NCBI GenBank assembly: GCA_963803015.1
Contig: CAWDKV010000004.1
Coordinates: 682,001 to 746,000 of the forward strand
DNA length: 64,000 nt
Direction: 5' to 3'
Source: Berkiella sp963803015
GTDB lineage: Bacteria; Pseudomonadota; Gammaproteobacteria; Berkiellales; Berkiellaceae
Within the stretch, counting starts at the first letter, position 1; the number at the start of each line of letters is the position of its first letter. Of this stretch, positions 17,216 to 26,834 are shown piece by piece. The notes beneath the pieces were generated by a model. That model saw only the letters and a program-made list of their open reading frames with translations, was not told where the DNA came from and ran no database searches. The position numbers and the translations under genes are program-made.

Positions 17216-18132
17216 TGAGGAACGCTACTTTTTGCTACCACAGCAATCGAAGCCAAAACACAAATCATGCCAAAAAAGTTATACCAACCAAAGCCTTCTT
17301 CTAAAAAAATGAAAGCCAAAATCGAGGTACCCACAGGCAACACGCCCCCAAAAACGGCTGCTGTGCTTGCAGGAACAAGTGATAATCCTTTAGACCATGC
17401 CCAATAAAAATACCCGCCACAAAGACCACTTAAGATAAGCAATCCCCAAACCGAGAGAGAGAAATTCATAATATTGATAGGATCTTCATAAAGTGAGACT
17501 AAACATAATGGTAATAGCATCAAAAAGATAAACCAATTGACGACTGCAGCACTCCCCAATGGGGTCACTCTATGACTGATAAATTTATTGAAAATAGAAT
17601 AAAGCGCTTCAGGCAACATTGAAAGTAAAATTAAAAAATCACCAAAGAAACTGCCTGTTTCCTCTTGCGCATCAGAAAAATTATCTAAGCTGATAATCAA
17701 AATACCCACTATCGCCAAAACGATAGCACCCTTCTTACTTGCATTAAGCTTTTCACCCAGACATAAAAATGCACACACAGCAATCATAGCGGGTAAAGCG
17801 CTACTGATAATGCCGGCAGATGTGGCTGTGGTATATTGGATCCCTTGAAAAAATAAGTAATTAAATAAAAATCCGCCCGTAAAAGCCTGTGCTATTAAAA
17901 AACACCAATCTTTCAATTGCAACCTTGCTTGCGGGTGATTATCAGAAATGAGTCGTCCCTTTAAAAAATAGACGCAAGCGGATAAAAATAACCCACTAAT
18001 AAAGAAACGAGTTGTTAAAAACAAATAGAAGGGAACGTGAGGCAAAATATATTTGGCCGCAATCACATTGACGGCAATTGTCATTTGCGCAAAAGCTAAT
18101 AAGCTATAAGCATACCAGTGACCAAATTTCAC
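17188..18132 (-). CDS. EamA/DMT-family transporter
   Basis: A 314-aa protein with ten predicted TM helices in two EamA halves. Characteristic stretches are SAGIISSALPAMIAVCAFLC, LSMLPEALYSIFNKFISHR and VPASTAAVFGGVLPVGTSIL. Family members export metabolites or amino acids, and the substrate cannot be read from sequence. Its stop lies within the terminator hairpin shared with the convergent reductase gene. It is separated from rocD by 120 bases. Confidence 0.88.
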   Translation of the reverse strand: MKFGHWYAYSLLAFAQMTIAVNVIAAKYILPHVPFYLFLTTRFFISGLFLSACVYFLKGRLISDNHPQARLQLKDWCFLIAQAFTGGFLFNYLFFQGIQYTTATSAGIISSALPAMIAVCAFLCLGEKLNASKKGAIVLAIVGILIISLDNFSDAQEETGSFFGDFLILLSMLPEALYSIFNKFISHRVTPLGSAAVVNWFIFLMLLPLCLVSLYEDPINIMNFSLSVWGLLILSGLCGGYFYWAWSKGLSLVPASTAAVFGGVLPVGTSILAFIFLEEGFGWYNFFGMICVLASIAVVAKSSVPQKVLSRIKS

Positions 18133-18252
18133 AAGGACTCCTGAGGGGATGGGTGTATTTCATGGAAAGTGCTTTGAGTATATTATGATAATGCACAAAT
18201 GCCTATTTTGAAATACCATTTAGCGCTTGAAAAGACCTTTCAGTCTTGATGC

Positions 18253-19464
18253 TTAATCTGTCAAATCCTGCAACACTTTCTCAAATTGAGAAATCGCCCA
18301 ATGCAAGGTATCTCTCTCAATAATAAGCGGCGGAGCTAATCGTATAACCTTGTCATGTACTTCTTTTGCCAAAATCCCTTCTTGCATCAATTTCTCAGAA
18401 ACGTCTCTTGCCGTTATTCTGCCAGGATGAAACTCAATACCTACCCAAAGCCCTCTACCTCGCACTTCTTTAATCCAAGGGTGTTTTATTTTTTGTAAAC
18501 CCTCTAAAAGCGCTAACCCTAATGTCGCACTGCGCGCAATATAATCTTCTTCTTGCAATATTGATAAAACCTCCAAACCAATACGGCACCCTAAAGGATT
18601 ACCACCAAAGGTTGAGCCGTGACTCCCTGGATTAAACACTTCCATCACATCCTTTCTTGCCAAAAACACCGAGACTGGTAAAAGTCCTCCGCCAAGTGCC
18701 TTCCCCAGTATCAAACCATCTGGCTTCACCATTTCATGATCGCAAGCAAACCATTTTCCTGTTCTACCTAATCCAGATTGCACTTCGTCTAAAATGAAAA
18801 GAACATTATTTTTGGCGCAAATTTCTTGTGATAACTTTAGCCACCCGAGAGGCGGAATGATAATGCCCGCTTCTCCTTGTATAGGCTCTACCAAAAAAGC
18901 ACAGGTATGAGGCGTAATAGCTCTCTCTAATGCCTGGACATCCCCAAATGGGATTTCTACAAATCCAGGCGTAAAAGGTCCAAACCCTTCTTGGTAGGAT
19001 TTATCAGAAGAAAAACTCACCACGGTGACGGTTCGTCCATGAAAATTGTTTTTCGCGACAATAATCTCCGCTTTATTTTCCGGAATATTTTTATATTGAT
19101 AGCCATATCGTCTAGCGGCTTTGATTGCTGTTTCTACTGCTTCCACGCCCGTATTCATCGGCAAGCCCATATCCATTCCTGATATTTGACATAATTTTTC
19201 TAAAAAAGGTTGCAGCATATCGTGATGAAAGGCTCTAGAAGTTAAAGATAATTTTTGTGCTTGTGACTGTAATACTTGTAACAGCCGTGGATTGGCGTGC
19301 CCCAGACTTACCGCAGAATAAGCAGACATCATATCTAAATAACGTTTACTCTCAATATCCCATAGCCAAACACCTTCTCCCCGACTCAAAACAACTGGCA
19401 ACGGATGATAATTGTGCGCACAGCGGTTATTTTCCAAGGCTATCCATTGCTCAGTAATCGTCAT
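18253..19464 (-). CDS. rocD: Ornithine aminotransferase
   Basis: A 403-aa class III PLP aminotransferase. It shows NTGVEAVETAIKAARRYGY, the KNNFHGRTVTVVSFS stretch, the LFILDEVQSGLGRTG aspartate that binds the PLP ring nitrogen, the PLP lysine in LILGKALGGG and SHGSTFGGNPLGCR. It converts ornithine and 2-oxoglutarate to glutamate semialdehyde and glutamate. The ATG at 19464 overlaps the end of the arginase gene by 14 bases, so the two act as a unit: arginine to ornithine to glutamate semialdehyde/proline. An upstream start at 19512 is less likely. Confidence 0.92.
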   Translation of the reverse strand: MTITEQWIALENNRCAHNYHPLPVVLSRGEGVWLWDIESKRYLDMMSAYSAVSLGHANPRLLQVLQSQAQKLSLTSRAFHHDMLQPFLEKLCQISGMDMGLPMNTGVEAVETAIKAARRYGYQYKNIPENKAEIIVAKNNFHGRTVTVVSFSSDKSYQEGFGPFTPGFVEIPFGDVQALERAITPHTCAFLVEPIQGEAGIIIPPLGWLKLSQEICAKNNVLFILDEVQSGLGRTGKWFACDHEMVKPDGLILGKALGGGLLPVSVFLARKDVMEVFNPGSHGSTFGGNPLGCRIGLEVLSILQEEDYIARSATLGLALLEGLQKIKHPWIKEVRGRGLWVGIEFHPGRITARDVSEKLMQEGILAKEVHDKVIRLAPPLIIERDTLHWAISQFEKVLQDLTD

Positions 19465-20395
19465 GTTCTTTCCCTTTACCCTTTGCAGATGGGGGTATAT
19501 TTCCGATAGCACTTAACACCACTTTTTCCATTAACTTCAGTGTTTGCTCAGAAACATCTCTTGTAGGATTAAATTCTGCAATTTCTAATCCTTTATATAA
19601 AGAATTCCCAACAGCCATTTTAAGTGCTGAACAAACTTCCTCTTCATTGAGGCCATTAGCCTCTGGGGTTCCTGTTCCCATGGCAATTTTGGGATCAAAC
19701 ACATCAATATCGAGGCTAATGCCAAATCCTTTGGTCCTTGTGGTCACTCTCTTTAATGCCTCTTCAAATATCACTGCCAACCCTCTTTGCTTTACTTCTT
19801 CGATAAAATAAATCTTAACGTTTAAATCGGCTAATAAAGCAGCTTCTTCTTTTTCAAAGCTTCTCACGCCAATTAAAACCACATGCAAAGGGTTGAGTTT
19901 TACTTTTTCATTTACTAGTTTGACAAGTTCGGGGGCACCATGCCCTAATAATACAGCGAGGGGCATGCCATGAATATTGCCTGAAGGGGTGGTCTGAGGT
20001 GTATGAGAATCCATGTGGGCATCAAACCAGATAAGACCAAATTCTTGAGCGGCGTTTAGGGCGTTCACTAAGCCACTCCATGTGCCTATTGCGATAGAAT
20101 GATCGCCGCCTAAAACAAGAGGGAAATGATCCTTTTTAATACTGTTTTGAACTGCATGGGCTAATTCATGATTAAATTGCGTGATAAGCGCTAATTTATC
20201 AGCATATGCTAGTGTTTTTTTTAGCCTATCCTTTTTTTCAGGCTCTTCAATCTCATGCCAAGAAACAGAAACTCTCTGTTCTAGAACTTCCTGCAATCCC
20301 TTTTCCTGCAACACTTTAGGCCCAAATGCTGTTTCATAACGCCCAGCTCCCCAGCCTAAGCTAGCACCAATTATATCAATTTCTTTTTTCAGCAT
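19451..20395 (-). CDS. rocF: Arginase
   Basis: A 314-aa ureohydrolase. All manganese-binding motifs are present: GGDHSIAIG, DAHMDSHTP and SLDIDVFDP. N-terminal IGASLGWGAGRYETAFGP and HGMPLAVLLGHG match bacterial arginases rather than agmatinases. It splits arginine into ornithine and urea, and ornithine is passed to the coupled aminotransferase. For an intracellular bacterium, arginase can also deplete host arginine; that is speculation here. Confidence 0.92.
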   Translation of the reverse strand: MLKKEIDIIGASLGWGAGRYETAFGPKVLQEKGLQEVLEQRVSVSWHEIEEPEKKDRLKKTLAYADKLALITQFNHELAHAVQNSIKKDHFPLVLGGDHSIAIGTWSGLVNALNAAQEFGLIWFDAHMDSHTPQTTPSGNIHGMPLAVLLGHGAPELVKLVNEKVKLNPLHVVLIGVRSFEKEEAALLADLNVKIYFIEEVKQRGLAVIFEEALKRVTTRTKGFGISLDIDVFDPKIAMGTGTPEANGLNEEEVCSALKMAVGNSLYKGLEIAEFNPTRDVSEQTLKLMEKVVLSAIGNIPPSAKGKGKEHDDY

Positions 20396-20459
20396 GAGAG
20401 CCCACTATTTTGTTTTTTAGTTATACTTAAGAATACACGGTAAATGAGTAGGTAAAATA

Positions 20460-20828
20460 ATGATTTCACTCAAAGTGACTCTTCTTAATTCAGGAAAGCA
20501 GAAAATTGCTAAATTTTCCATTCATGCTCAAGCAGAAAATGATGCTTTGGATAAAAATGCAGTGCGTGGGATAACCCAACTCTGTGTGGCTACACTTGAG
20601 ATGGCGCAGAATGACATGGTTTTTGATCTATCTCTTCTCCCAGGAGAGCTGCAATCTTTTATTGCAGACATCTTAGCAGAGCAAATAAAACTAGCGATAA
20701 CGCAGAAACAACTTTTTACAGCAAACACCAAGCCAACTGTGCTTTGCACTGTTGATACTAAGATTAAGCTTGACTGTAATGATTTGTTGGACACCAACGT
20801 TGAATTATATCCTCGAGCTGCGTATTAG
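20460..20828 (+). CDS. Unknown small protein overlapping the recG 3' end
   Basis: A 122-aa protein with no recognised family. It begins MISLKVTLLNSGKQKIAKFS and reads as an alpha/beta soluble domain without signal or TM segments. A purine-rich site (GAGTAGG) precedes the ATG. Its last 65 bases overlap the convergent recG gene. The reading frame has normal coding character over the non-overlapping 300 bases, which supports it as a real gene. Divergent from arginase. Confidence 0.6.
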   Translation: MISLKVTLLNSGKQKIAKFSIHAQAENDALDKNAVRGITQLCVATLEMAQNDMVFDLSLLPGELQSFIADILAEQIKLAITQKQLFTANTKPTVLCTVDTKIKLDCNDLLDTNVELYPRAAY

Positions 20829-22845
20829 AAAGGGCTGATAATTGTTTTGCCATCTTTGGCATGGCTTTCAAATAATTTTCATCTCTTTTAAGATCGGCCA
20901 CTTTGAATTGCACGGCACCCGTTTGTCTTGTTCCTAAGATCTCACCTGGACCTCGTAAATCTAAATCTGCTTGTGCGATATAAAAACCATCTTGGCTTTC
21001 ACGCATAATACGCAGACGCGCCGCCGCTACCTCACTACAAGGGGCTTGATAAAGCAACACACAATAACTTTGCTTGTCGCCTCGACCCACCCTACCTCGT
21101 AGTTGGTGCAATTGTGCTAAACCTAACCTCTCCGGATTTTCTATCACAATTAAAGTGGCATCAGGCACATTGACCCCCACTTCAATCACTGTGGTTGCGA
21201 CAAGAATTTGGATCTCGCCTTGATAAAAAGCGTGCATGATCTGTTCTTTTTCATCAGAAGACAGTCGTCCATGAACAAGCCCGACTCCAACCTGCGGCAG
21301 ATGTGCTTTAATCTCTTTTGCCACTTCTTCAGCTGCTTGACAATCAAGTGTTTCTGATTCGTTAATCAAGGTGCAGACCCAATAAACTTGTTGCTTATTC
21401 TCACAAACCTTTGCCATTCTGGCTATTATTTCTAGGCGCCGTGATTGTGGAATGGTTAAGGTTTGTATAGGTTTTCGACCTGCTGGCAAGCTGTCTATGG
21501 TGGAAATATCAAGATGCGCATAATGACTTATGGCTAGTGTGCGCGGAATAGGGGTTGCTGTCATAATTAATTGGTGTGGGTAAGTTGGATGTAAAGAACT
21601 CAAGCCCTTTTCTTGTAATGCAAAACGTTGATGCACGCCAAAACGATGTTGTTCATCAATGATGACTAACCCTAACTGATTAAATTTTATTGATTCTTGA
21701 AATAAGGCATGTGTCCCTACAACAATATGTGACAATCCTAATTGACAGTTTTCGTTCAATAAACGCTTTGCTTTTGCTTTGAGCTTACCAGTCATTAAAT
21801 CACATCGAATACCTAGCGGTTCAAACCAATGACACAGTGCTTGATAGTGCTGGGCTGCTAAAATTTCGGTGGGAACCATCATGGCGACCTGCATGTTGTT
21901 AGTCACTGCTGTCAACATCGCCAGAGCTGCTATCACTGTTTTGCCACAACCTACATCCCCTTGCACTAGCCTTAACATGGGAGTAGCTTGTGTTAAATCA
22001 TGATGAATTTCTTGCCACACTTTTTGTTGCGCAGAAGTTAAGGTAAAAGCTAAATTTGAGATAAATTGATTATAATGTGTTTCTGAGAGTACCAAGTTAT
22101 TCGCTTTTTGCGCTTGATTTCTTGCTTTTAATTTTTTCAAACTCAAGTGATGCGCAAAAAGCTCTTCTAAAATTAATCTTTTAAAAGCAGGATGAGCTCT
22201 CTCATTTAGTGCATTGGCATCACACTCTGGTGTCGGTTGATGAATACTCTTTAAAGCACAATGCCAAGACAGCATATTCTCTTTATCTAAACTTTGGGCA
22301 AAGATATCTGACTCTCCTTGCTCCTCCTGATAGCCTTGTAGAATTTTATCAATGGTTTTTCTAAACCAACTTTGAGTCAATCCAGAGGTCAAGGGATAAA
22401 TAGGCGTTAAATATCCTGGCATGGCCGCGCCCTCTTCTATGATTTCACATTCTGGATGCAGCAATTGTAACTTATTTTTAACGCGTTTTGCCTGACCAAA
22501 GCAACGTAATGTCACACCCGGTTGCCATTTTTGAATCAGGGCTGGATGTAAATGGAAAAAGACTATTTGAAGTGAAGCACACTTGTCTGCCAAGGTAAGC
22601 TGACATCGCTTTTTTTGACGAAAAGAAGTTGCCTTGATCTCAATAATTTTTCCTTGAACCACAACAAACTGTTCAGGTAAAACATCAACAATCGGGGTAA
22701 GATGTGTCCTGTCTTGATAGCGATGTGGAAAATGCAACAGCAAATCGCCAACAGAAAAAGCCTGTAGCTTTGCTAATTTTTCTGCAGTTTTATCTGCGAC
22801 ACCGGGCAAAGATGTCAAAGGCGTGGCCCAATGATAAGTCTTCAC
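20764..22845 (-). CDS. recG: ATP-dependent DNA helicase RecG
   Basis: A 693-aa protein, the normal RecG length. It has an N-terminal wedge/OB domain (LPGVADKTAEKLAKL at residue ~13), then superfamily 2 helicase motifs: Walker A VQGDVGCGKTVIAALA, the DEQH box IIDEQHRFGV, MTATPIPRTL, and motif VI QLHQLRGRVGRG. It remodels stalled replication forks and branched DNA. It is the last gene of the yicC-gmk-rpoZ-spoT-recG operon, 5 bases after spoT. Confidence 0.95.
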   Translation of the reverse strand: MKTYHWATPLTSLPGVADKTAEKLAKLQAFSVGDLLLHFPHRYQDRTHLTPIVDVLPEQFVVVQGKIIEIKATSFRQKKRCQLTLADKCASLQIVFFHLHPALIQKWQPGVTLRCFGQAKRVKNKLQLLHPECEIIEEGAAMPGYLTPIYPLTSGLTQSWFRKTIDKILQGYQEEQGESDIFAQSLDKENMLSWHCALKSIHQPTPECDANALNERAHPAFKRLILEELFAHHLSLKKLKARNQAQKANNLVLSETHYNQFISNLAFTLTSAQQKVWQEIHHDLTQATPMLRLVQGDVGCGKTVIAALAMLTAVTNNMQVAMMVPTEILAAQHYQALCHWFEPLGIRCDLMTGKLKAKAKRLLNENCQLGLSHIVVGTHALFQESIKFNQLGLVIIDEQHRFGVHQRFALQEKGLSSLHPTYPHQLIMTATPIPRTLAISHYAHLDISTIDSLPAGRKPIQTLTIPQSRRLEIIARMAKVCENKQQVYWVCTLINESETLDCQAAEEVAKEIKAHLPQVGVGLVHGRLSSDEKEQIMHAFYQGEIQILVATTVIEVGVNVPDATLIVIENPERLGLAQLHQLRGRVGRGDKQSYCVLLYQAPCSEVAAARLRIMRESQDGFYIAQADLDLRGPGEILGTRQTGAVQFKVADLKRDENYLKAMPKMAKQLSALSNTQLEDIIQRWCPTNHYSQA

Positions 22846-22850
22846 ACCTG

Positions 22851-24953
22851 TTATGCTCCACGTGTAATCTGCGTCACTTCGGGAATGGTTCTGAGCCTTC
22901 GCATGATGCGCGTTAAGTGTAAGTTATCACGTACTGTAATAATCATTTTGACTCTATTATGCCGACCATCGCGTTCATCTATATGCACATTCACAATATT
23001 CGCATTCGATTCAGCAACAGCATTGGCAAGCGCCGCCAAGACACCACGATGATTGATCACTTCAATGAGAATAGGCACTTGGAATTCGCCTGTCATCTCT
23101 GCTTCCCATTCTACATTGATGCATTGATTCGCATTTTCTTTAGATTTTTTCAGCTTTGAACAACGCTCTTTATGCACAACGACACCCTGACCTTCGACTA
23201 ATAATCCAAGAATGGGATCTCTTGGGATGGGATAGCAACATTTTGCATAAGTCACGACCAAGCCTTCCGTCCCTTTGATACGCAAGAGTGAAGCACCCAC
23301 ATTAGAAGAACTTTCTTTATGTAATTGCATTAATATTCTTTGCGCGACTAAAGGCGCAACGCGTTTACCCAATCCCACTTCTTCATAAAGTTCGTCAAGC
23401 GTTTCAAGATGAAAATCCTCTAAAATGGGATAGAGCGATTCTTCCTCAACCTCTGTCAACAAAACCCCAAGCGGTTTTAATATATTATCCAGTAGTTGAT
23501 AGCCTAAGGCGCAAGATTCTTGTCTTTTTTGATTTTTTAACCAATGGCGAATATTACTTTTGGATTTGCTGGTTGCCACAAAGCTCAACCAAGTAGGAAT
23601 AGGGTGCGCATCTGGTGCCGTGATAATCTCGACGGTTTGCCCGCTTCGCAGACGCGTGTTGAGTGGCGCAAGGCGTCTATCAATCTTACAGCCAACGCAA
23701 CTATTGCCGAGATCAGTATGCACGGCGTAAGCCACATCCACGGGCGTTGCTCCATGCGGTAAAGACAAAATGTTGCCTTTGGGCGTGAAAATAAAAACAT
23801 CCTCTGCATACAGATCTGTTTTGACACTTTCAATGAATTCTATGGGGCTCCCGGTTTGCTGTTGGATCTCCAGTAATCCTTTCACCCATTCTTTAGCATG
23901 AATCGGCTCAATCTCTTTTTCTGATGATTTATAGAGCCAATGTGCTGCTATCCCCTTTTCAGCTAAATTCTCCATTTCTTGGGTTCGGATCTGCACTTCT
24001 AGCGGGATCCCATGCGGCCCAATTAAAAAGGTATGAAGAGATTGATAACCATTGGCTTTAGGAATAGCGATATAATCTTTAAAGCGCCTTGCAAGCGGAC
24101 GATAAAGACCATGGATAATGCCCAACGCAAGATAACACTCTTCTTTAGATTTCACGATAACACGCAAGGCATGCATATCCATCACTTCTAAGAGAGAAAG
24201 CCGTTTTTTTCGCATTCTTTTGTATAAACCATACAAATGCTTTTCTCTAGTCACAATCTTTGTGCCAACGAGCCCGGCTTCGCTTAATTTTTTCTGAAAT
24301 TCATTTTCAAGCGCATCAAGTAGAGGTTTACGACTCGTGCGCACTTTTGCGACAGCTTCATTCAAGATCCGGCTTCGCATAGGATAAAGTGCAGCAAAAC
24401 CTAGTTCTTCAAATTCGATACGCATGTGATTGATGCCCAAACGGTGCGCAATCGGCACATAGATTTCAAGCGTTTCTAGGGCGATGCGCCGCTTTTTTTC
24501 ACGTGGTAGCGAACTGATTGTCCGCATATTATGCAATCTATCAGCCAATTTAATCAAAATGACGCGTATATCTTGCGCCATGGCTAACATCATTTTACAA
24601 AAATTTTCAGCTTGAGCGTGTTCCCGACTCGCAAATTCTATTTGCTTTAATTTGCTAACCCCATCAACTAATTCAGCTACTTTTTCTCCAAATTGTTGAG
24701 CAATTGCCGCTTTATCAACATGCGTATCCTCAATGACATCATGTAAAAGTGCCGCTTCAAGCGTTTGATGATCCATCTGAAGACCTGCCAAAATACTCGC
24801 AACCGCTACCGGATGAGAAATATAGTCCTCTCCGGAATAGCGTTTCTGCCCTTCATGCGCTTTTTGCGCCACGCGAAAGGCTTTTTTTATCTTTTCACTC
24901 TCTTCAATTGAGAGATAAGATAATTTTTTTCTGAGTTCCGTAAAACCTGCCAC
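22851..24953 (-). CDS. spoT: Bifunctional (p)ppGpp synthetase/hydrolase
   Basis: A 700-aa RelA/SpoT protein. The HD hydrolase domain is intact (AALLHDVIEDTHVD at ~70, LIKLADRLHNMRT). The synthetase domain is recognisable by VTREKHLYGLYKRM and DYIAIPKANGYQSLHTF. A TGS domain (VFIFTPKGNILSLPHGATP) and a C-terminal ACT domain follow. It makes and breaks the alarmone (p)ppGpp. It lies between rpoZ and recG, the conserved arrangement that identifies it as spoT rather than relA. Confidence 0.95.
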   Translation of the reverse strand: MAGFTELRKKLSYLSIEESEKIKKAFRVAQKAHEGQKRYSGEDYISHPVAVASILAGLQMDHQTLEAALLHDVIEDTHVDKAAIAQQFGEKVAELVDGVSKLKQIEFASREHAQAENFCKMMLAMAQDIRVILIKLADRLHNMRTISSLPREKKRRIALETLEIYVPIAHRLGINHMRIEFEELGFAALYPMRSRILNEAVAKVRTSRKPLLDALENEFQKKLSEAGLVGTKIVTREKHLYGLYKRMRKKRLSLLEVMDMHALRVIVKSKEECYLALGIIHGLYRPLARRFKDYIAIPKANGYQSLHTFLIGPHGIPLEVQIRTQEMENLAEKGIAAHWLYKSSEKEIEPIHAKEWVKGLLEIQQQTGSPIEFIESVKTDLYAEDVFIFTPKGNILSLPHGATPVDVAYAVHTDLGNSCVGCKIDRRLAPLNTRLRSGQTVEIITAPDAHPIPTWLSFVATSKSKSNIRHWLKNQKRQESCALGYQLLDNILKPLGVLLTEVEEESLYPILEDFHLETLDELYEEVGLGKRVAPLVAQRILMQLHKESSSNVGASLLRIKGTEGLVVTYAKCCYPIPRDPILGLLVEGQGVVVHKERCSKLKKSKENANQCINVEWEAEMTGEFQVPILIEVINHRGVLAALANAVAESNANIVNVHIDERDGRHNRVKMIITVRDNLHLTRIMRRLRTIPEVTQITRGA

Positions 24954-24958
24954 GCGTT

Positions 24959-25168
24959 TTACACTGGATCTTCTTTTAAAATGTCACGGGTAATATGCCC
25001 GATGGCAATTTCTCGTAAAGCGACAACGGTCGGTTTATCATTTTCCCAAGGCACAACGGGTTCGGCTCCCGTAGTGGCAAGTTGTCTTGCTCTTTTGGTT
25101 GCGACTAAAACCAATTCAAAACGATTTTCCACATTATCTAAACAATCTTCTACTGTAATTCGTGCCAT
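24959..25168 (-). CDS. rpoZ: RNA polymerase omega subunit
   Basis: A 69-aa protein starting MARITVEDCLDNVENRFELV, the conserved omega N-terminus, followed by ATKRARQLATTG and a short acidic tail. It assists assembly of the beta-prime subunit and takes part in ppGpp sensing. It is somewhat shorter than the E. coli protein (91 aa). Ribosome site GAGG lies upstream. Located in the usual place between gmk and spoT. Confidence 0.95.
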   Translation of the reverse strand: MARITVEDCLDNVENRFELVLVATKRARQLATTGAEPVVPWENDKPTVVALREIAIGHITRDILKEDPV

Positions 25169-25193
25169 CTTAGACCTCCATTGAATTTTTTGA

Positions 25194-25805
25194 CTATGTT
25201 AATTGGGCTAATAAAGTACTATATCGCTCCTTTTGATAAGACATTTTAAGTTTTTGGGAACGAATAATTGCTTCTAAATCTAATAATGCGTCATCAAAAA
25301 TTTCGTTGACGACCACATAATCATATTCTGCGTAATGAGATATTTCATTGCTGGCTGCAAGCATCCTCCCCTCAATCACAGCTGGACTATCTTGGCGTCT
25401 TGTGTTTAGCCTTGTCTGTAAAGCTTCTCTTGATGGGGGTAAAATAAAAATGCTCACACACTCCATTTGTTCTTTAATTTTTCTGGCACCTTGCCAGTCA
25501 ATTTCTAAAATGACGTCATTCCCAGCTTCAAGCTGCGCCATGACCCATTTTTTAGAAGTGCCATACCAATGATTGAATACTTTGGCATATTCTAAAAAAA
25601 TGCCCTGCTCTTGATATTGCTTAAAAGTATCCTCATCGACAAAAAAATAATTGACGCCATCCTTTTCTCCCTGACGGGGTGGACGCGTGGTATGAGAAAT
25701 CGACACGTTTATATTGGAAGAACGCTCAACCAAGGCATGAATTAACGACGTTTTGCCGCCCCCTGAAGGCGCTGAAACTATAAATAACTTTCCCAAAACC
25801 CGCAT
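25194..25805 (-). CDS. gmk: Guanylate kinase
   Basis: A 203-aa protein with P-loop VSAPSGGGKTSLI (residue ~10), the GMP-binding segment SHTTRPPRQGEKDGVNYFFV and EIDWQGARKIKEQM. It phosphorylates GMP to GDP, feeding GTP and (p)ppGpp pools beside spoT. It begins 3 bases after yicC. Confidence 0.95.
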   Translation of the reverse strand: MRVLGKLFIVSAPSGGGKTSLIHALVERSSNINVSISHTTRPPRQGEKDGVNYFFVDEDTFKQYQEQGIFLEYAKVFNHWYGTSKKWVMAQLEAGNDVILEIDWQGARKIKEQMECVSIFILPPSREALQTRLNTRRQDSPAVIEGRMLAASNEISHYAEYDYVVVNEIFDDALLDLEAIIRSQKLKMSYQKERYSTLLAQLT

Positions 25806-25808
25806 CTT

Positions 25809-26675
25809 TTACTCCACATTTTGGATTTGTTCACGCATTTGCTCTATTAAGACTTTCAAGGCAACTGCTTTCTCTGAAATGACATGATCAAGTGCTTTTG
25901 CAGCGAGCGTATTGGCTTCTCGATTCATTTCTTGCATTAAAAAATCTAATCGTCGCCCTATTGCTTCCCTTTGGACAAGGGAGTTTTCTACTTCTTTGAT
26001 ATGCGCTTTTAATCTGTCTAATTCTTCTTCAATATCTGATCTTTGTATAAATAAAATAATTTCTTGCTCTAAACGTTGCGGCTCAACATTTTGTTTAAGC
26101 TCTTGTAGCTTAGCCTGGAGTCTTTCTCTTCTGGCTTTTTGTACCTCAGGTAAAATGTGTCGAATGGCATTCACTATATCATCTGTTTGCTCAAGTTTTT
26201 GTACTACAACTTGTTGTAACGCGCTTCCTTCTCGTAAGCGTGTTTTTCTTAAGTCCTGTAAGGCGCGTTCTAACAAAGCATTTAAAGGGTCTTGTAAGGA
26301 TGCTAAAGAAGACTTCTTCGTTGTCAATACTTCTGGCCAACGCAAAATGTCTAAAGCTTTCACGTTTGCCTCCACCCCCGGAAATATCGATATTTCCTTC
26401 ATTGCCGTCAATAGCTGAGCAACGAGGCCTGTATTGACTTCAAGTTGTGGCAAGCTCTCGTCGCTTGCTATAAATGACAAAGAAAAATCTATTTTACCTC
26501 TTTGCACAACACTTGCCGCACGTTGTCGCCAAGCGGGCTCCCATTGCCGAAAGCTATCAGGCACCTTGAATGACATATCTAAATAACGATGATTGACTGA
26601 GCGGATCTCCCAAACGGCCTGCCCCCACTTTTCATGCATTGCTTCACGGGCAAATGCAGTCATACTAGCAACCAT
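25809..26675 (-). CDS. yicC: YicC family endoribonuclease
   Basis: A 288-aa protein with the YicC N-terminus (MTAFAREAMHEKWGQAVWEIRSVNHRYLD, read from residue 5) and the conserved C-terminal stretch REAIGRRLDFLMQEMNREANTL (DUF1732). YicC proteins are endoribonucleases that influence small-RNA and mRNA turnover. It heads the yicC-gmk-rpoZ-spoT-recG operon and diverges from rph across 159 bases, a pairing common in proteobacteria. Confidence 0.93.
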   Translation of the reverse strand: MVASMTAFAREAMHEKWGQAVWEIRSVNHRYLDMSFKVPDSFRQWEPAWRQRAASVVQRGKIDFSLSFIASDESLPQLEVNTGLVAQLLTAMKEISIFPGVEANVKALDILRWPEVLTTKKSSLASLQDPLNALLERALQDLRKTRLREGSALQQVVVQKLEQTDDIVNAIRHILPEVQKARRERLQAKLQELKQNVEPQRLEQEIILFIQRSDIEEELDRLKAHIKEVENSLVQREAIGRRLDFLMQEMNREANTLAAKALDHVISEKAVALKVLIEQMREQIQNVE

Positions 26676-26834
26676 TAAAAATATCTCCCACTCTTGTCAT
26701 GATATATGAGAAACTCAACTTTTTCAGTAATAAAAATTCAAATAAGGTAGCTTTCACTCTGATATTTTCTTAAAATAGCTTTTCTGTTTTAATTATAGTT
26801 AGTTAAATATAAATCCAATTATAAGGTGATCTCC

